DNA of 51,462 bases, taken from assembly GCA_910588225.1 (NCBI GenBank), contig CAJUQT010000028.1, positions 1-51,462 on the forward strand, read 5' to 3'. How positions within the stretch are numbered: the first letter of the stretch is position 1; every line of letters starts with the position of its first letter. Made by a program: the position numbers and the translations under genes. This document shows, in pieces, positions 34,691 through 42,797 of this stretch. The notes under the pieces are model-generated. The model saw nothing but the letters and a program-made list of their open reading frames with translations, ran no database searches and was not told the DNA's origin. Origin of the DNA: an uncultured Acetatifactor sp. GTDB lineage: Bacteria; Bacillota; Clostridia; Lachnospirales; Lachnospiraceae.

Positions 34691-35713
34691 TCAGTCATAC
34701 AACAATCGAAAAACAGAATCTATCAACAGCTTTTTCGTAAAATAACCCCCCTGAATCAGCTGCGCGAACTTCCCTACATCCTCCACCATTTTTCTATACT
34801 GCCCTTCCTCCATGGAGGCTACTCTGTCCACCGCCTCGTCCAGAGAATCCACAACCAATCCCAGATTTTTGCGGAGAATCATTTCCGTTTCGGCAGTGGA
34901 GCTGCTTACAATAATTGGAAGCCCTGCCGCCAGGCAGGCACTGCGCTTGTAGCTGGCATTCAGCTTCATATATTCTTTCCACCAGGGGCAGTCCTGCCAC
35001 AAAAGGCCAAAACCGCCACTCTTCCTGAGTGCATCCGCCAGAAGGTTGTCATTATTGTGCCATCCGAGAAACCGGATATTTCTTCCCTTTGCCCACTCAT
35101 AATCTCCCGGATTTGCCGTGACGGCAAGTTCCACCCTGTCATGATTCCACTCTCTCACAAAGGGACGGTAATTGGATGTAACATTTGCCGCAAAGTTAAT
35201 TCTCTTTCGGAAGCAGGGCACTATAGTCTGATCAATTTCCACCGGGAAATCCCACATCCTCTGAACTACAATTTTCGGTACTTTAAGCCCGTTGGAACGC
35301 AGATATTCTTCCATCTCCCGGGACGGCACAATCAGGACATCTGCCAGATTGTATAAATCAATATAGCGCCCCAGCCATCCCAGTGTGTTCTCAAACATCA
35401 GCGGCGGCACATCATGCACAAAAAATATCTTCTTCACGCCTCTGTAATTACCCAGCCTGGCGGCAAAAGCTTCATCAAACTTTATGTCGTTCCAGGTAGG
35501 CAGCTGGAAAATCACAGTATCACCATGGCTAATGGCTGCCAGTATGCCATCCAGACGTGTACGAAGCATTTCCGGGGTATCAGACTCTACCGGGTAATGA
35601 AAAATCCCCAGCACATTTACATACAAGTACCGCCTTGCGATATCCGTCACTCTCTGCTGGGCGTTTCCCGCCGCCCCGGCCAGTCCCGACACATTTGTTA
35701 TATGTACTTTCAT
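34691..35713 (-). CDS. Gtf3-like SRRP glycan-extending glycosyltransferase (copy 1)
   Basis: A 340-residue Gtf3/Nss-type GT-B enzyme, close to the copy at 29274-30293. Landmarks: VHITNVSGLAG, DTVIFQLPTWNDIKFD, FFVHDVPPLMFE, FLGWHNNDNLLADALRKSGG, FGLLWQD and SACLAAGLPIIVSSS. It lies directly upstream of the first GtfA/GtfB pair. AAGGAG precedes the ATG. It probably adds the second sugar to the SRRP glycan; the donor is not known. Confidence 0.82.
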   Translation of the reverse strand: MKVHITNVSGLAGAAGNAQQRVTDIARRYLYVNVLGIFHYPVESDTPEMLRTRLDGILAAISHGDTVIFQLPTWNDIKFDEAFAARLGNYRGVKKIFFVHDVPPLMFENTLGWLGRYIDLYNLADVLIVPSREMEEYLRSNGLKVPKIVVQRMWDFPVEIDQTIVPCFRKRINFAANVTSNYRPFVREWNHDRVELAVTANPGDYEWAKGRNIRFLGWHNNDNLLADALRKSGGFGLLWQDCPWWKEYMKLNASYKRSACLAAGLPIIVSSSTAETEMILRKNLGLVVDSLDEAVDRVASMEEGQYRKMVEDVGKFAQLIQGGYFTKKLLIDSVFRLLYD

Positions 35714-35753
35714 GTTTTCTCCTTACATTATCAGTCAGCCTTTTCAGTTATTT

Positions 35754-37001
35754 TCATTGTAGACAATATGACTCCAAAAAGTTTTGCCACACCTTTCTTC
35801 TCTTTTTCTGCTGCGTCTGCAGTACCTTTTGCATCAACTCACCGTCTTTCTGTAAGCGATTAATCACCCGCACCATTTTCTGATAATCCTGTACAGAAAA
35901 AATACATCCTTTCACAGTCAATTCCCTGTGATGCAGTGTATTCTCAAACCCCAGAATCAGTAAATTTTTCCGGCTTGCCTCGTTCACTGCATCATCAATC
36001 TCACGGTAATGATTGATATCGAGATAGAAATCACATCTATTCCATAATCCATTCAAATCTTCCGCACTGATTCCCGGATAAACCTTCACATTCTCACGTT
36101 CTGCCAATCGGTGCAGTTTATTTGATACCTGTGTATGCGCCGCTACATGGAAAGTCACTTCAGGCAGTTCCTGAACCAGTTCTTCCAGTTTCTCAATCTG
36201 GTCGGACGCTGTCAGAATCATTGCATTCCCATTGGCATAGTTCTCCGGATACTGCGCCGGTATGGCATAAAATCCATAGCCGTTTTGTCCCCCCTCATTT
36301 ACATAGCGTTCCAGCCATTCTCTGTCTGCAAACAAAACCGAACTCCATGCATTTTTTTCACCACACTTCAGATTCAACAGCTCATACTGTTTTGCCTCCT
36401 GCACAAATAGTACGGTTCCGTCTTCTGTGACAATCTTTTCCAGATAAAATTCCACAAACTGAGCATATGAATTAAAAAATGCTTTCACCGTTCCGTTCTC
36501 CAGCAATGTCATCACATCGTTCTGCGGCTGGCTGACAAGCACTTCCTGATTTCTTTCCGAATAATATACCTTTGATTCTACCTTTTTTTCTGTATCCAAA
36601 AACTCACTGGCATATTTAAAGCCATATTTGTTATAATAGTCAATTTTATAAATCCACCCATTTTCCATGTGCCATTCTACACGCTGCACAATTTGTTCTT
36701 CCAGAGGCTCTTTTAGATAAACCCTGGCTTTTTCACATCCCATTTCATAGATACCACAGTTGTTCCCCTGCATACGGATTTCCCAAAATTCCGGTATTTC
36801 CAGAGAATCACAGGACACTTTTCTCTCTTCAGGTATTTCTCCATTCTGCCGGAAAGTAAAATATTCGTAAGGTGAAGTTATTCCACAGGGCAAAAATCCA
36901 TTGTCTTCCAGCACTACAATATTTACAGCTCTTTCCAGCTGTCTCATGGTTTCCTGTAATTTTTTTGTAAAGTCTGTATACTTATCAAATAGAATTATCA
37001 T
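35754..37001 (-). CDS. Divergent GtfB-type protein (copy 1)
   Basis: A 415-residue, shorter and divergent GtfB homologue. The order of landmarks is kept: EDNGFLPCGITSPYEYF, DYYNKYGFKYASEF, VLFVQEAKQYELLNLKCGEK in place of the FWQES block, MILTASDQIEKLEELVQELP, TFHVAAHTQVSNKL and CDFYLDINHYREIDDAV. The region has lower GC than the housekeeping genes. It sits right after the two GtfA-N/GT2 chimeras, so it may be their partner rather than that of the true GtfA proteins (inference from order). GAGGG lies 5 bases before the ATG. Confidence 0.78.
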   Translation of the reverse strand: MIILFDKYTDFTKKLQETMRQLERAVNIVVLEDNGFLPCGITSPYEYFTFRQNGEIPEERKVSCDSLEIPEFWEIRMQGNNCGIYEMGCEKARVYLKEPLEEQIVQRVEWHMENGWIYKIDYYNKYGFKYASEFLDTEKKVESKVYYSERNQEVLVSQPQNDVMTLLENGTVKAFFNSYAQFVEFYLEKIVTEDGTVLFVQEAKQYELLNLKCGEKNAWSSVLFADREWLERYVNEGGQNGYGFYAIPAQYPENYANGNAMILTASDQIEKLEELVQELPEVTFHVAAHTQVSNKLHRLAERENVKVYPGISAEDLNGLWNRCDFYLDINHYREIDDAVNEASRKNLLILGFENTLHHRELTVKGCIFSVQDYQKMVRVINRLQKDGELMQKVLQTQQKKRRKVWQNFLESYCLQ

Positions 37002-37049
37002 TGCGCCCTCTTCAAATATTCATAATTTTATTGTATTTTATACTCATCA

Positions 37050-39098
37050 CTAAAAATTTTCATCTACTTCTTTCCATACTTCTTCATATGTTTCAGATGC
37101 ATATATTTTCCCCCACTCATGCAACTCTCTTCTCACCAATTCTTTCAGCAATTTTCTCACTGCCGGATTACCATTTTTTAAATAGAACAAAGAGGCTTTC
37201 ATATGCATATTAAATTTTTCCTCATAGGATTGCTTCATCCATTCATCGAAAAGAGTATTACAGCGAATAACTCGGTCATGTTCATACAAATAACCATTAA
37301 TCCAGCAAATATTGTCAGCCCAGGACAGTATACAGGAAGTCCATGCCTCATCATCTCCTGTAATCACAGGAAACAAATGTGCTTTTATAAGAGATGAACG
37401 ATATATTTTATTCCAGACATTCACCGTCCACATATAATTAGTAACAAAATGCCGACTGATAAATTCCTCTATTGTCACTGCGGTGTCTTCTTTTATCGGA
37501 TAATGCATAAATGGTACATATCCGTCATTTCTAATTTCATATGCAGACGTACACGCAATATCACAGTTATTCTTTTGAGCCAAACAATATAATTCTTTCA
37601 TCATATCTGGATGAATCATGTCATCATTATCCATGAAACCTGTATATTCTCCATTCGAGGCTCCTATCCCCGTATTTTTAGCTACCGCCGTACCGCCGTT
37701 CTCCTGATGTATTATAATAACATTCGAATACCTTTCAGCATACCATTCAAGAATATCTGGTGTGGAATCAATACTTCCATCATTAACTACTATTACTTCC
37801 AAGCCAGCAAATGACTGCGCCAAAGCATTATCTATCGTTCTTACAATATAATCTTCCGCATTGTACGCAGGTATGACCAGGCTTACCAACGGTTTTTCAT
37901 ATGACTGATTCTGTATGTATACTGGTTTCGATTCCGCAATGATCTCCTTTCCTTTTACTGTGTCAATATAAGCTCTCACTACAAAGCCACTGGCCTTCCC
38001 ATACCCCTTTATCAGAAAATAATGCTGATGCCTGTTCCAGGTCTCATATATTTCTTTCCCGGTTTCATCGTATATCTGAAAACCATCGGTCTTTCCTGAA
38101 AAACTCCAGGACAAAGCCAGGTTTCCGGCATAGGATTCATTTAACACAGTATAGGTAAACGCTCCTTCCACAGGAATTACTCTAATATCTGGAATATTAC
38201 AATGATATTTCTCCAGTTCCTTTATCAGCTGTGTTTTTTGTGCTTCTGTTGACACAATCATACGATCAATCATTTCCACATATTGAAGCCAATTATATGG
38301 ATATTCTTCGCAAAATGACTCGCAACTGCCCTCCTTTTTCACAAAATAACAGCCGGCATGAGCAATTGCAGTAATTATGGCTCCCTTTCCAAATGTAAAA
38401 ATTGCCTGCATCAGTTCCGTAGGCACGGACGCATCTAAAATAACACTATCCTGCTCCGACAGATTCAGCCTTCTGATAAATTCTATATTGAGCTGCGGCC
38501 TTGTATACCGCCTGCCGTCAGGAAATAAATACCACTCCTTCTCATCTTCAAAAATCTGGTCATATGCGCTTGAACCATCCCTGTCATAAAAGGTACGCCT
38601 TACCAGTTTTGCATATAATCCATTCTCTGAGTCTGCCGTCTTATAATAGTTGACATAGAAAACTCTATCTGTATAGACTTCCATACGAAGCAATTTAGCG
38701 CAGCTATAGTAGCATATTGCCCAAAGACGGCTTCTGTCTTTTTCATCCAGCAAAATTTTGGCAATGACAAAACCATCTTTAATCAGTCTGATTTCCGAAT
38801 CCCGATACTCTATGTCTGTAAACTGCAAAGCAGCTTTTAATTCCTCCAGCTTATCCTCTGTTTTTTTGGATGAAAATATCTTATTATTACCGGTCAGATA
38901 CTGATGTACACCAAGTATTTTCTCTCTTTCTATTCCCTCTTCTTCATAATATGTAAGTCTTTTGTGTTCTGGTAATTCTGTGTACACATACTGAACCTGA
39001 CCTGAATTTTCTGTCAGAATTTGTCGTCTGTAAGTCTTCCCATAATACAATCCTGCAAGTACATATTTCTCGGGCTGACCCAATATATAAACTGCCAT
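37050..39098 (-). CDS. GtfA N-terminal domain / GT2 glycosyltransferase chimera (second of twin pair)
   Basis: A 682-residue protein. Residues 1-~312 align with the N-terminal half of the GtfA proteins (VRRTFYDRDGSSAYDQI ~ RRFYNEDGTTAYEEI; AIAHAGCYF ~ IVIHADHF; RVIPVEG ~ IVTIPVG). Instead of the donor-binding Rossmann half, residues ~315-400 form an immunoglobulin/fibronectin-like beta domain, and residues ~403-600 are a GT2 domain: VSLVIPAYNAEDYIVRT, VVNDGS, D490-x-D492 and the GDDEAW block. It probably extends SRRP glycans or adds a first sugar while keeping the GtfA acceptor surface (inference). Start: ATG with GAGAGGGA upstream. The first 421 residues are identical to the neighbour at 39174 apart from one I/V difference. 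Confidence 0.85.
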   Translation of the reverse strand: MAVYILGQPEKYVLAGLYYGKTYRRQILTENSGQVQYVYTELPEHKRLTYYEEEGIEREKILGVHQYLTGNNKIFSSKKTEDKLEELKAALQFTDIEYRDSEIRLIKDGFVIAKILLDEKDRSRLWAICYYSCAKLLRMEVYTDRVFYVNYYKTADSENGLYAKLVRRTFYDRDGSSAYDQIFEDEKEWYLFPDGRRYTRPQLNIEFIRRLNLSEQDSVILDASVPTELMQAIFTFGKGAIITAIAHAGCYFVKKEGSCESFCEEYPYNWLQYVEMIDRMIVSTEAQKTQLIKELEKYHCNIPDIRVIPVEGAFTYTVLNESYAGNLALSWSFSGKTDGFQIYDETGKEIYETWNRHQHYFLIKGYGKASGFVVRAYIDTVKGKEIIAESKPVYIQNQSYEKPLVSLVIPAYNAEDYIVRTIDNALAQSFAGLEVIVVNDGSIDSTPDILEWYAERYSNVIIIHQENGGTAVAKNTGIGASNGEYTGFMDNDDMIHPDMMKELYCLAQKNNCDIACTSAYEIRNDGYVPFMHYPIKEDTAVTIEEFISRHFVTNYMWTVNVWNKIYRSSLIKAHLFPVITGDDEAWTSCILSWADNICWINGYLYEHDRVIRCNTLFDEWMKQSYEEKFNMHMKASLFYLKNGNPAVRKLLKELVRRELHEWGKIYASETYEEVWKEVDENF

Positions 39099-41219
39099 CT
39101 GCTGTTTCCCTCTCTTTTTTCTTCACACTTTCTTCCACCAGCTCTCTGTCCATTGTACCGATGTAGTCTGTCATTAAAATGTGTCCTCTATCTGTCTCCA
39201 CAGCTTTCCATATTCATCATAGGCATTATATTTTTCTAATAATAACAAATGTGTCTTTGCCAGTTTTTTCAGGGCGACTCTTCTGCCTGGATTACCATTT
39301 TTCATGTAAAACATAATTGCTTCTTTATAAAGCTTAAACAATTCTTCTTTTGATCTTCTTATTATTTTATCAGACAGCGTATTTTTACGAATCGTTCTGT
39401 CCCACTCATATAAATGACCATTCAAATAGCAGACTTTATCCGCATAAGATAAAATATATAAATTCCAGGCATCATCTTCAGCCAAAAGCATGGGAAACAA
39501 ATGCGTTTTTACAAGAGAAGCCTTATATAACTTATTGCAGAGAAATGAATATCCGTGCCCTTTCACAAAATGTTTGTCGAAAAATTCATCAATTGGTACA
39601 GCAACATTCTCCTCCATTGAATACTGGGTTATTGGTATATATCCTGTATTTGTTATTTGATAGGAAGATGAAATTGCAACATCACAGTGATTTGCTTCAA
39701 TAGCATTATATAAACTGGTAATCATATCAGGATGAAGCATGTCATCACTGTCCATGAATTCCATATAACTTCCATTTGCACTCTTTATTCCCGCATTCCG
39801 CGCTGCTGAAGCCCCACTGTTTTCCTGCTGTATTATAACCACATTCGAATATTTTCCGGCATACCACTCAAGGATATCCGGGGTAGAGTCAACACTTCCA
39901 TCATCCACAACCACAACTTCAAGATCGGAAAGCGACTGCGCCAATACATTATCCATTGTTCTTACAATATAATCCTCCGCATTGTACGCAGGTATGACCA
40001 GGCTTACCAACGGTTTTTCATATGACTGATTCTGTATGTATACTGGTTTCGATTCCGCAATGATCTCCTTTCCTTTTACTGTGTCAATATAAGCTCTCAC
40101 TACAAAGCCACTGGCCTTCCCATACCCCTTTATCAGAAAATAATGCTGATGCCTGTTCCAGGTCTCATATATTTCTTTCCCGGTTTCATCGTATATCTGA
40201 AAACCATCGGTCTTTCCTGAAAAACTCCAGGACAAAGCCAGGTTTCCGGCATAGGATTCATTTAACACAGTATAGGTAAACGCTCCTTCCACAGGAATTA
40301 CTCTAATATCTGGAATATTACAATGATATTTCTCCAGTTCCTTTATCAGCTGTGTTTTTTGTGCTTCTGTTGACACAATCATACGATCAATCATTTCCAC
40401 ATATTGAAGCCAATTATATGGATATTCTTCGCAAAATGACTCGCAACTGCCCTCCTTTTTCACAAAATAACAGCCGGCATGAGCAATTGCAGTAATTATG
40501 GCTCCCTTTCCAAATGTAAAAATTGCCTGCATCAGTTCCGTAGGCACGGACGCATCTAAAATAACACTATCCTGCTCCGACAGATTCAGCCTTCTGATAA
40601 ATTCTATATTGAGCTGCGGCCTTGTATACCGCCTGCCGTCAGGAAATAAATACCACTCCTTCTCATCTTCAAAAATCTGGTCATATGCGCTTGAACCATC
40701 CCTGTCATAAAAGGTACGCCTTACCAGTTTTGCATATAATCCATTCTCTGAGTCTGCCGTCTTATAATAGTTGACATAGAAAACTCTATCTGTATAGACT
40801 TCCATACGAAGCAATTTAGCGCAGCTATAGTAGCATATTGCCCAAAGACGGCTTCTGTCTTTTTCATCCAGCAAAATTTTGGCAATGACAAAACCATCTT
40901 TAATCAGTCTGATTTCCGAATCCCGATACTCTATGTCTGTAAACTGCAAAGCAGCTTTTAATTCCTCCAGCTTATCCTCTGTTTTTTTGGATGAAAATAT
41001 CTTATTATTACCGGTCAGATACTGATGTACACCAAGTATTTTCTCTCTTTCTATTCCCTCTTCTTCATAATATGTAAGTCTTTTGTGTTCTGGTAATTCT
41101 GTGTACACATACTGAACCTGACCTGAATTTTCTGTCAGAATTTGTCGTCTGTAAGTCTTCCCATAATACAATCCTGCAAGTACATATTTCTCGGGCTGAC
41201 CCAATACATAAACTGCCAT
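37851..41219. repeat. Near-identical 1.25-kb direct repeat (39972-41219 and 37851-39098)
   Basis: The sequence coding for the first ~420 residues of the twin GT2 chimeras occurs twice at an offset of 2121 bases. I see only isolated substitutions, for example in codon 4 and near the far end of the repeat. Silent positions match too, so this is a recent duplication or gene conversion, not conserved protein evolution. Confidence 0.9.
39174..41219 (-). CDS. GtfA N-terminal domain / GT2 glycosyltransferase chimera (first of twin pair)
   Basis: A 681-residue protein with the same architecture as its neighbour: GtfA-type N-terminal half (1-~312), Ig-like domain (~315-400), GT2 domain (~403-600) with VSLVIPAYNAEDYIVRT, VVDDGS, DSDD as the D-x-D motif, and AEDDAW. 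Its first 421 residues equal those of the neighbour except residue 4, while the GT2 part is clearly different (for example VVVDDGSVDST against VIVVNDGSIDST). The duplicated unit is 2121 bases long. The ATG follows the stop of the Gtf3-GtfB chimera by three bases, with AAAGG just upstream. The two enzymes probably act on the same protein with different sugar specificity. Confidence 0.85.
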   Translation of the reverse strand: MAVYVLGQPEKYVLAGLYYGKTYRRQILTENSGQVQYVYTELPEHKRLTYYEEEGIEREKILGVHQYLTGNNKIFSSKKTEDKLEELKAALQFTDIEYRDSEIRLIKDGFVIAKILLDEKDRSRLWAICYYSCAKLLRMEVYTDRVFYVNYYKTADSENGLYAKLVRRTFYDRDGSSAYDQIFEDEKEWYLFPDGRRYTRPQLNIEFIRRLNLSEQDSVILDASVPTELMQAIFTFGKGAIITAIAHAGCYFVKKEGSCESFCEEYPYNWLQYVEMIDRMIVSTEAQKTQLIKELEKYHCNIPDIRVIPVEGAFTYTVLNESYAGNLALSWSFSGKTDGFQIYDETGKEIYETWNRHQHYFLIKGYGKASGFVVRAYIDTVKGKEIIAESKPVYIQNQSYEKPLVSLVIPAYNAEDYIVRTMDNVLAQSLSDLEVVVVDDGSVDSTPDILEWYAGKYSNVVIIQQENSGASAARNAGIKSANGSYMEFMDSDDMLHPDMITSLYNAIEANHCDVAISSSYQITNTGYIPITQYSMEENVAVPIDEFFDKHFVKGHGYSFLCNKLYKASLVKTHLFPMLLAEDDAWNLYILSYADKVCYLNGHLYEWDRTIRKNTLSDKIIRRSKEELFKLYKEAIMFYMKNGNPGRRVALKKLAKTHLLLLEKYNAYDEYGKLWRQIEDTF

Positions 41220-41222
41220 CCT

Positions 41223-42737
41223 TTATTTCTCTCTTTCGTCTTTTTCCATAGCTTCCTTCCGCTGTCTGTCCAGACGCTGTTCCAGTAAATCCTCATCCCC
41301 TATCACAGCTTTGATATCAGAAATCATCTGTTCAAAGTTATCTGACAGATAAATGTTTTCTTTTGCTATATATTTTCTCCGATGTACGGTTTCCTCAAAG
41401 GCAAATATCAAATTGTTATATATGAATGCCTTGTAAACTGCAGAGACAATTTCTTTCCAGTGATTAATATCAAAATAATAATCACACAAATCAAATAATT
41501 CTTTTATCCCTGCCTCATTAATCCCAGGATACAGGGTCACATTACTGTAATCCCCCATCCTCAAAAGCCTGGGTGACATCGTCGTGAGAGCAGCTATATG
41601 AAAGTGCATTTCCGGAAGACTCCTGACTAAATCTTCACAATGCTCAATCCGATCTGAATTGGTACAAACCAATGCTTCCGCCCTATGCCCATTTTCCCGC
41701 AAAAAATGATAAGATTCTCTATGATCTGCAGATATATCATCTTTCTCTTCCAATAAAAGTTCGGAAACAGCATCCAGTAATAGCTTTTTTGTAAACATGC
41801 CTTTTTTTATCATAAAACTGATATTTTTTATATTATCAATCAGTTTATAGTATTCTTCTTCTGTAATACTCTGTACAATATGTGCAGCTTCATCCAGGGA
41901 TTCAACAACAAATCCCAACTTATATTTTTGTATAATCGGTTCCGGACTAAGACCCTTCTGGATAATCACAGGGATTCCAGATGCTAAATAGCCGCCCAAT
42001 TTATAGGGCAAAATACATTTATAGTATTCAGGATTCTCTGACTGCTCCCATATCAGTCCAAATCCCCCTTTCGTATATTCAACCAATAACTCTGTAGTAT
42101 TTTTCCAGCCCTCAAAATGGATATTTACTCCATCCAGCTGACAATCTTTTTGAAACAATCGCAAAGGAGTATTGTACTTCCAAGATGCCAGAAAGCGGAA
42201 GCGGTCAGGAGAACCGGAAAAAATCATTTGTCGTTGAAATTCAGGAATTCTGAGTTCATCTCCAAATGGGAAATCCCACAGGATCTGAACCAACACCTTT
42301 TCCACTGTCATTCCTTTTTCACGTAAAAATGTAAGCATGGATTGGGAGGGAACTATCACCAACTCCGCCATATTATAGATATCTATTATCTTCTTATAAG
42401 TCTCCTCTGTCCCACCAAACATAAAAGGTGCTACGTCATGAATCAGAATTGCTGTCCTGACATTATGAAACCGAAAGGCATCCATTAAAAGTTTGTCATA
42501 GTACAAAGAATTTCCCTGCCATGTGGGAGATTGAAATATCACAACATCTCCTGCATTTATGCCTGTAATAATCCCATAAATCCTGTTTTTAAGTTCTCTG
42601 TATGTATAATCTTCTACTCGAAGACCTCGAAGGGGCATCTCTCTGAATCCGAGTTCTTTTGCAATTTGGACAGCATTTCTCTGAGCGATTACTGCAGTTC
42701 CTTCCTCATCTTCATATAGAGTAATATACATTTCCAT
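41223..42737 (-). CDS. Gtf3-type glycosyltransferase fused to a GtfB C-terminal domain
   Basis: A 504-residue chimera. Residues 1-~330 are a complete Gtf3/Nss-like enzyme: GDVVIFQSPTWQGNSL, ILIHDVAPFMFGG, NIHFEGWKNTTELL, GGFGLIWEQS and YLASGIPVII. After a short linker (~331-345), residues ~346-504 match the C-terminal third of the GtfB copies: ALVCTNSDRIEHCEDLV, HFHIAALTTMSPRLL, NVTLYPGI and CDYYFDINHWKEIVSAV. The GtfB N-terminal and central parts are missing. I infer that the GtfB module docks the enzyme on the SRRP or on a GtfA. The start at 42737 has GGGGAGG 9 bases upstream. It follows secA2. Confidence 0.85.
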   Translation of the reverse strand: MEMYITLYEDEEGTAVIAQRNAVQIAKELGFREMPLRGLRVEDYTYRELKNRIYGIITGINAGDVVIFQSPTWQGNSLYYDKLLMDAFRFHNVRTAILIHDVAPFMFGGTEETYKKIIDIYNMAELVIVPSQSMLTFLREKGMTVEKVLVQILWDFPFGDELRIPEFQRQMIFSGSPDRFRFLASWKYNTPLRLFQKDCQLDGVNIHFEGWKNTTELLVEYTKGGFGLIWEQSENPEYYKCILPYKLGGYLASGIPVIIQKGLSPEPIIQKYKLGFVVESLDEAAHIVQSITEEEYYKLIDNIKNISFMIKKGMFTKKLLLDAVSELLLEEKDDISADHRESYHFLRENGHRAEALVCTNSDRIEHCEDLVRSLPEMHFHIAALTTMSPRLLRMGDYSNVTLYPGINEAGIKELFDLCDYYFDINHWKEIVSAVYKAFIYNNLIFAFEETVHRRKYIAKENIYLSDNFEQMISDIKAVIGDEDLLEQRLDRQRKEAMEKDEREK

Positions 42738-42797
42738 GAATATTTTCCTCCCCACGCCATATATAATCTGTCTATTACCATCTGTGTCTCACATCCC

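Noticed and set aside
38944..39201. Short minus-strand frame (MTDYIGTMDRELVEES) between the twin GT2 chimeras
   Set aside because: It overlaps the start of the downstream chimera in another frame; most likely debris of the duplication.
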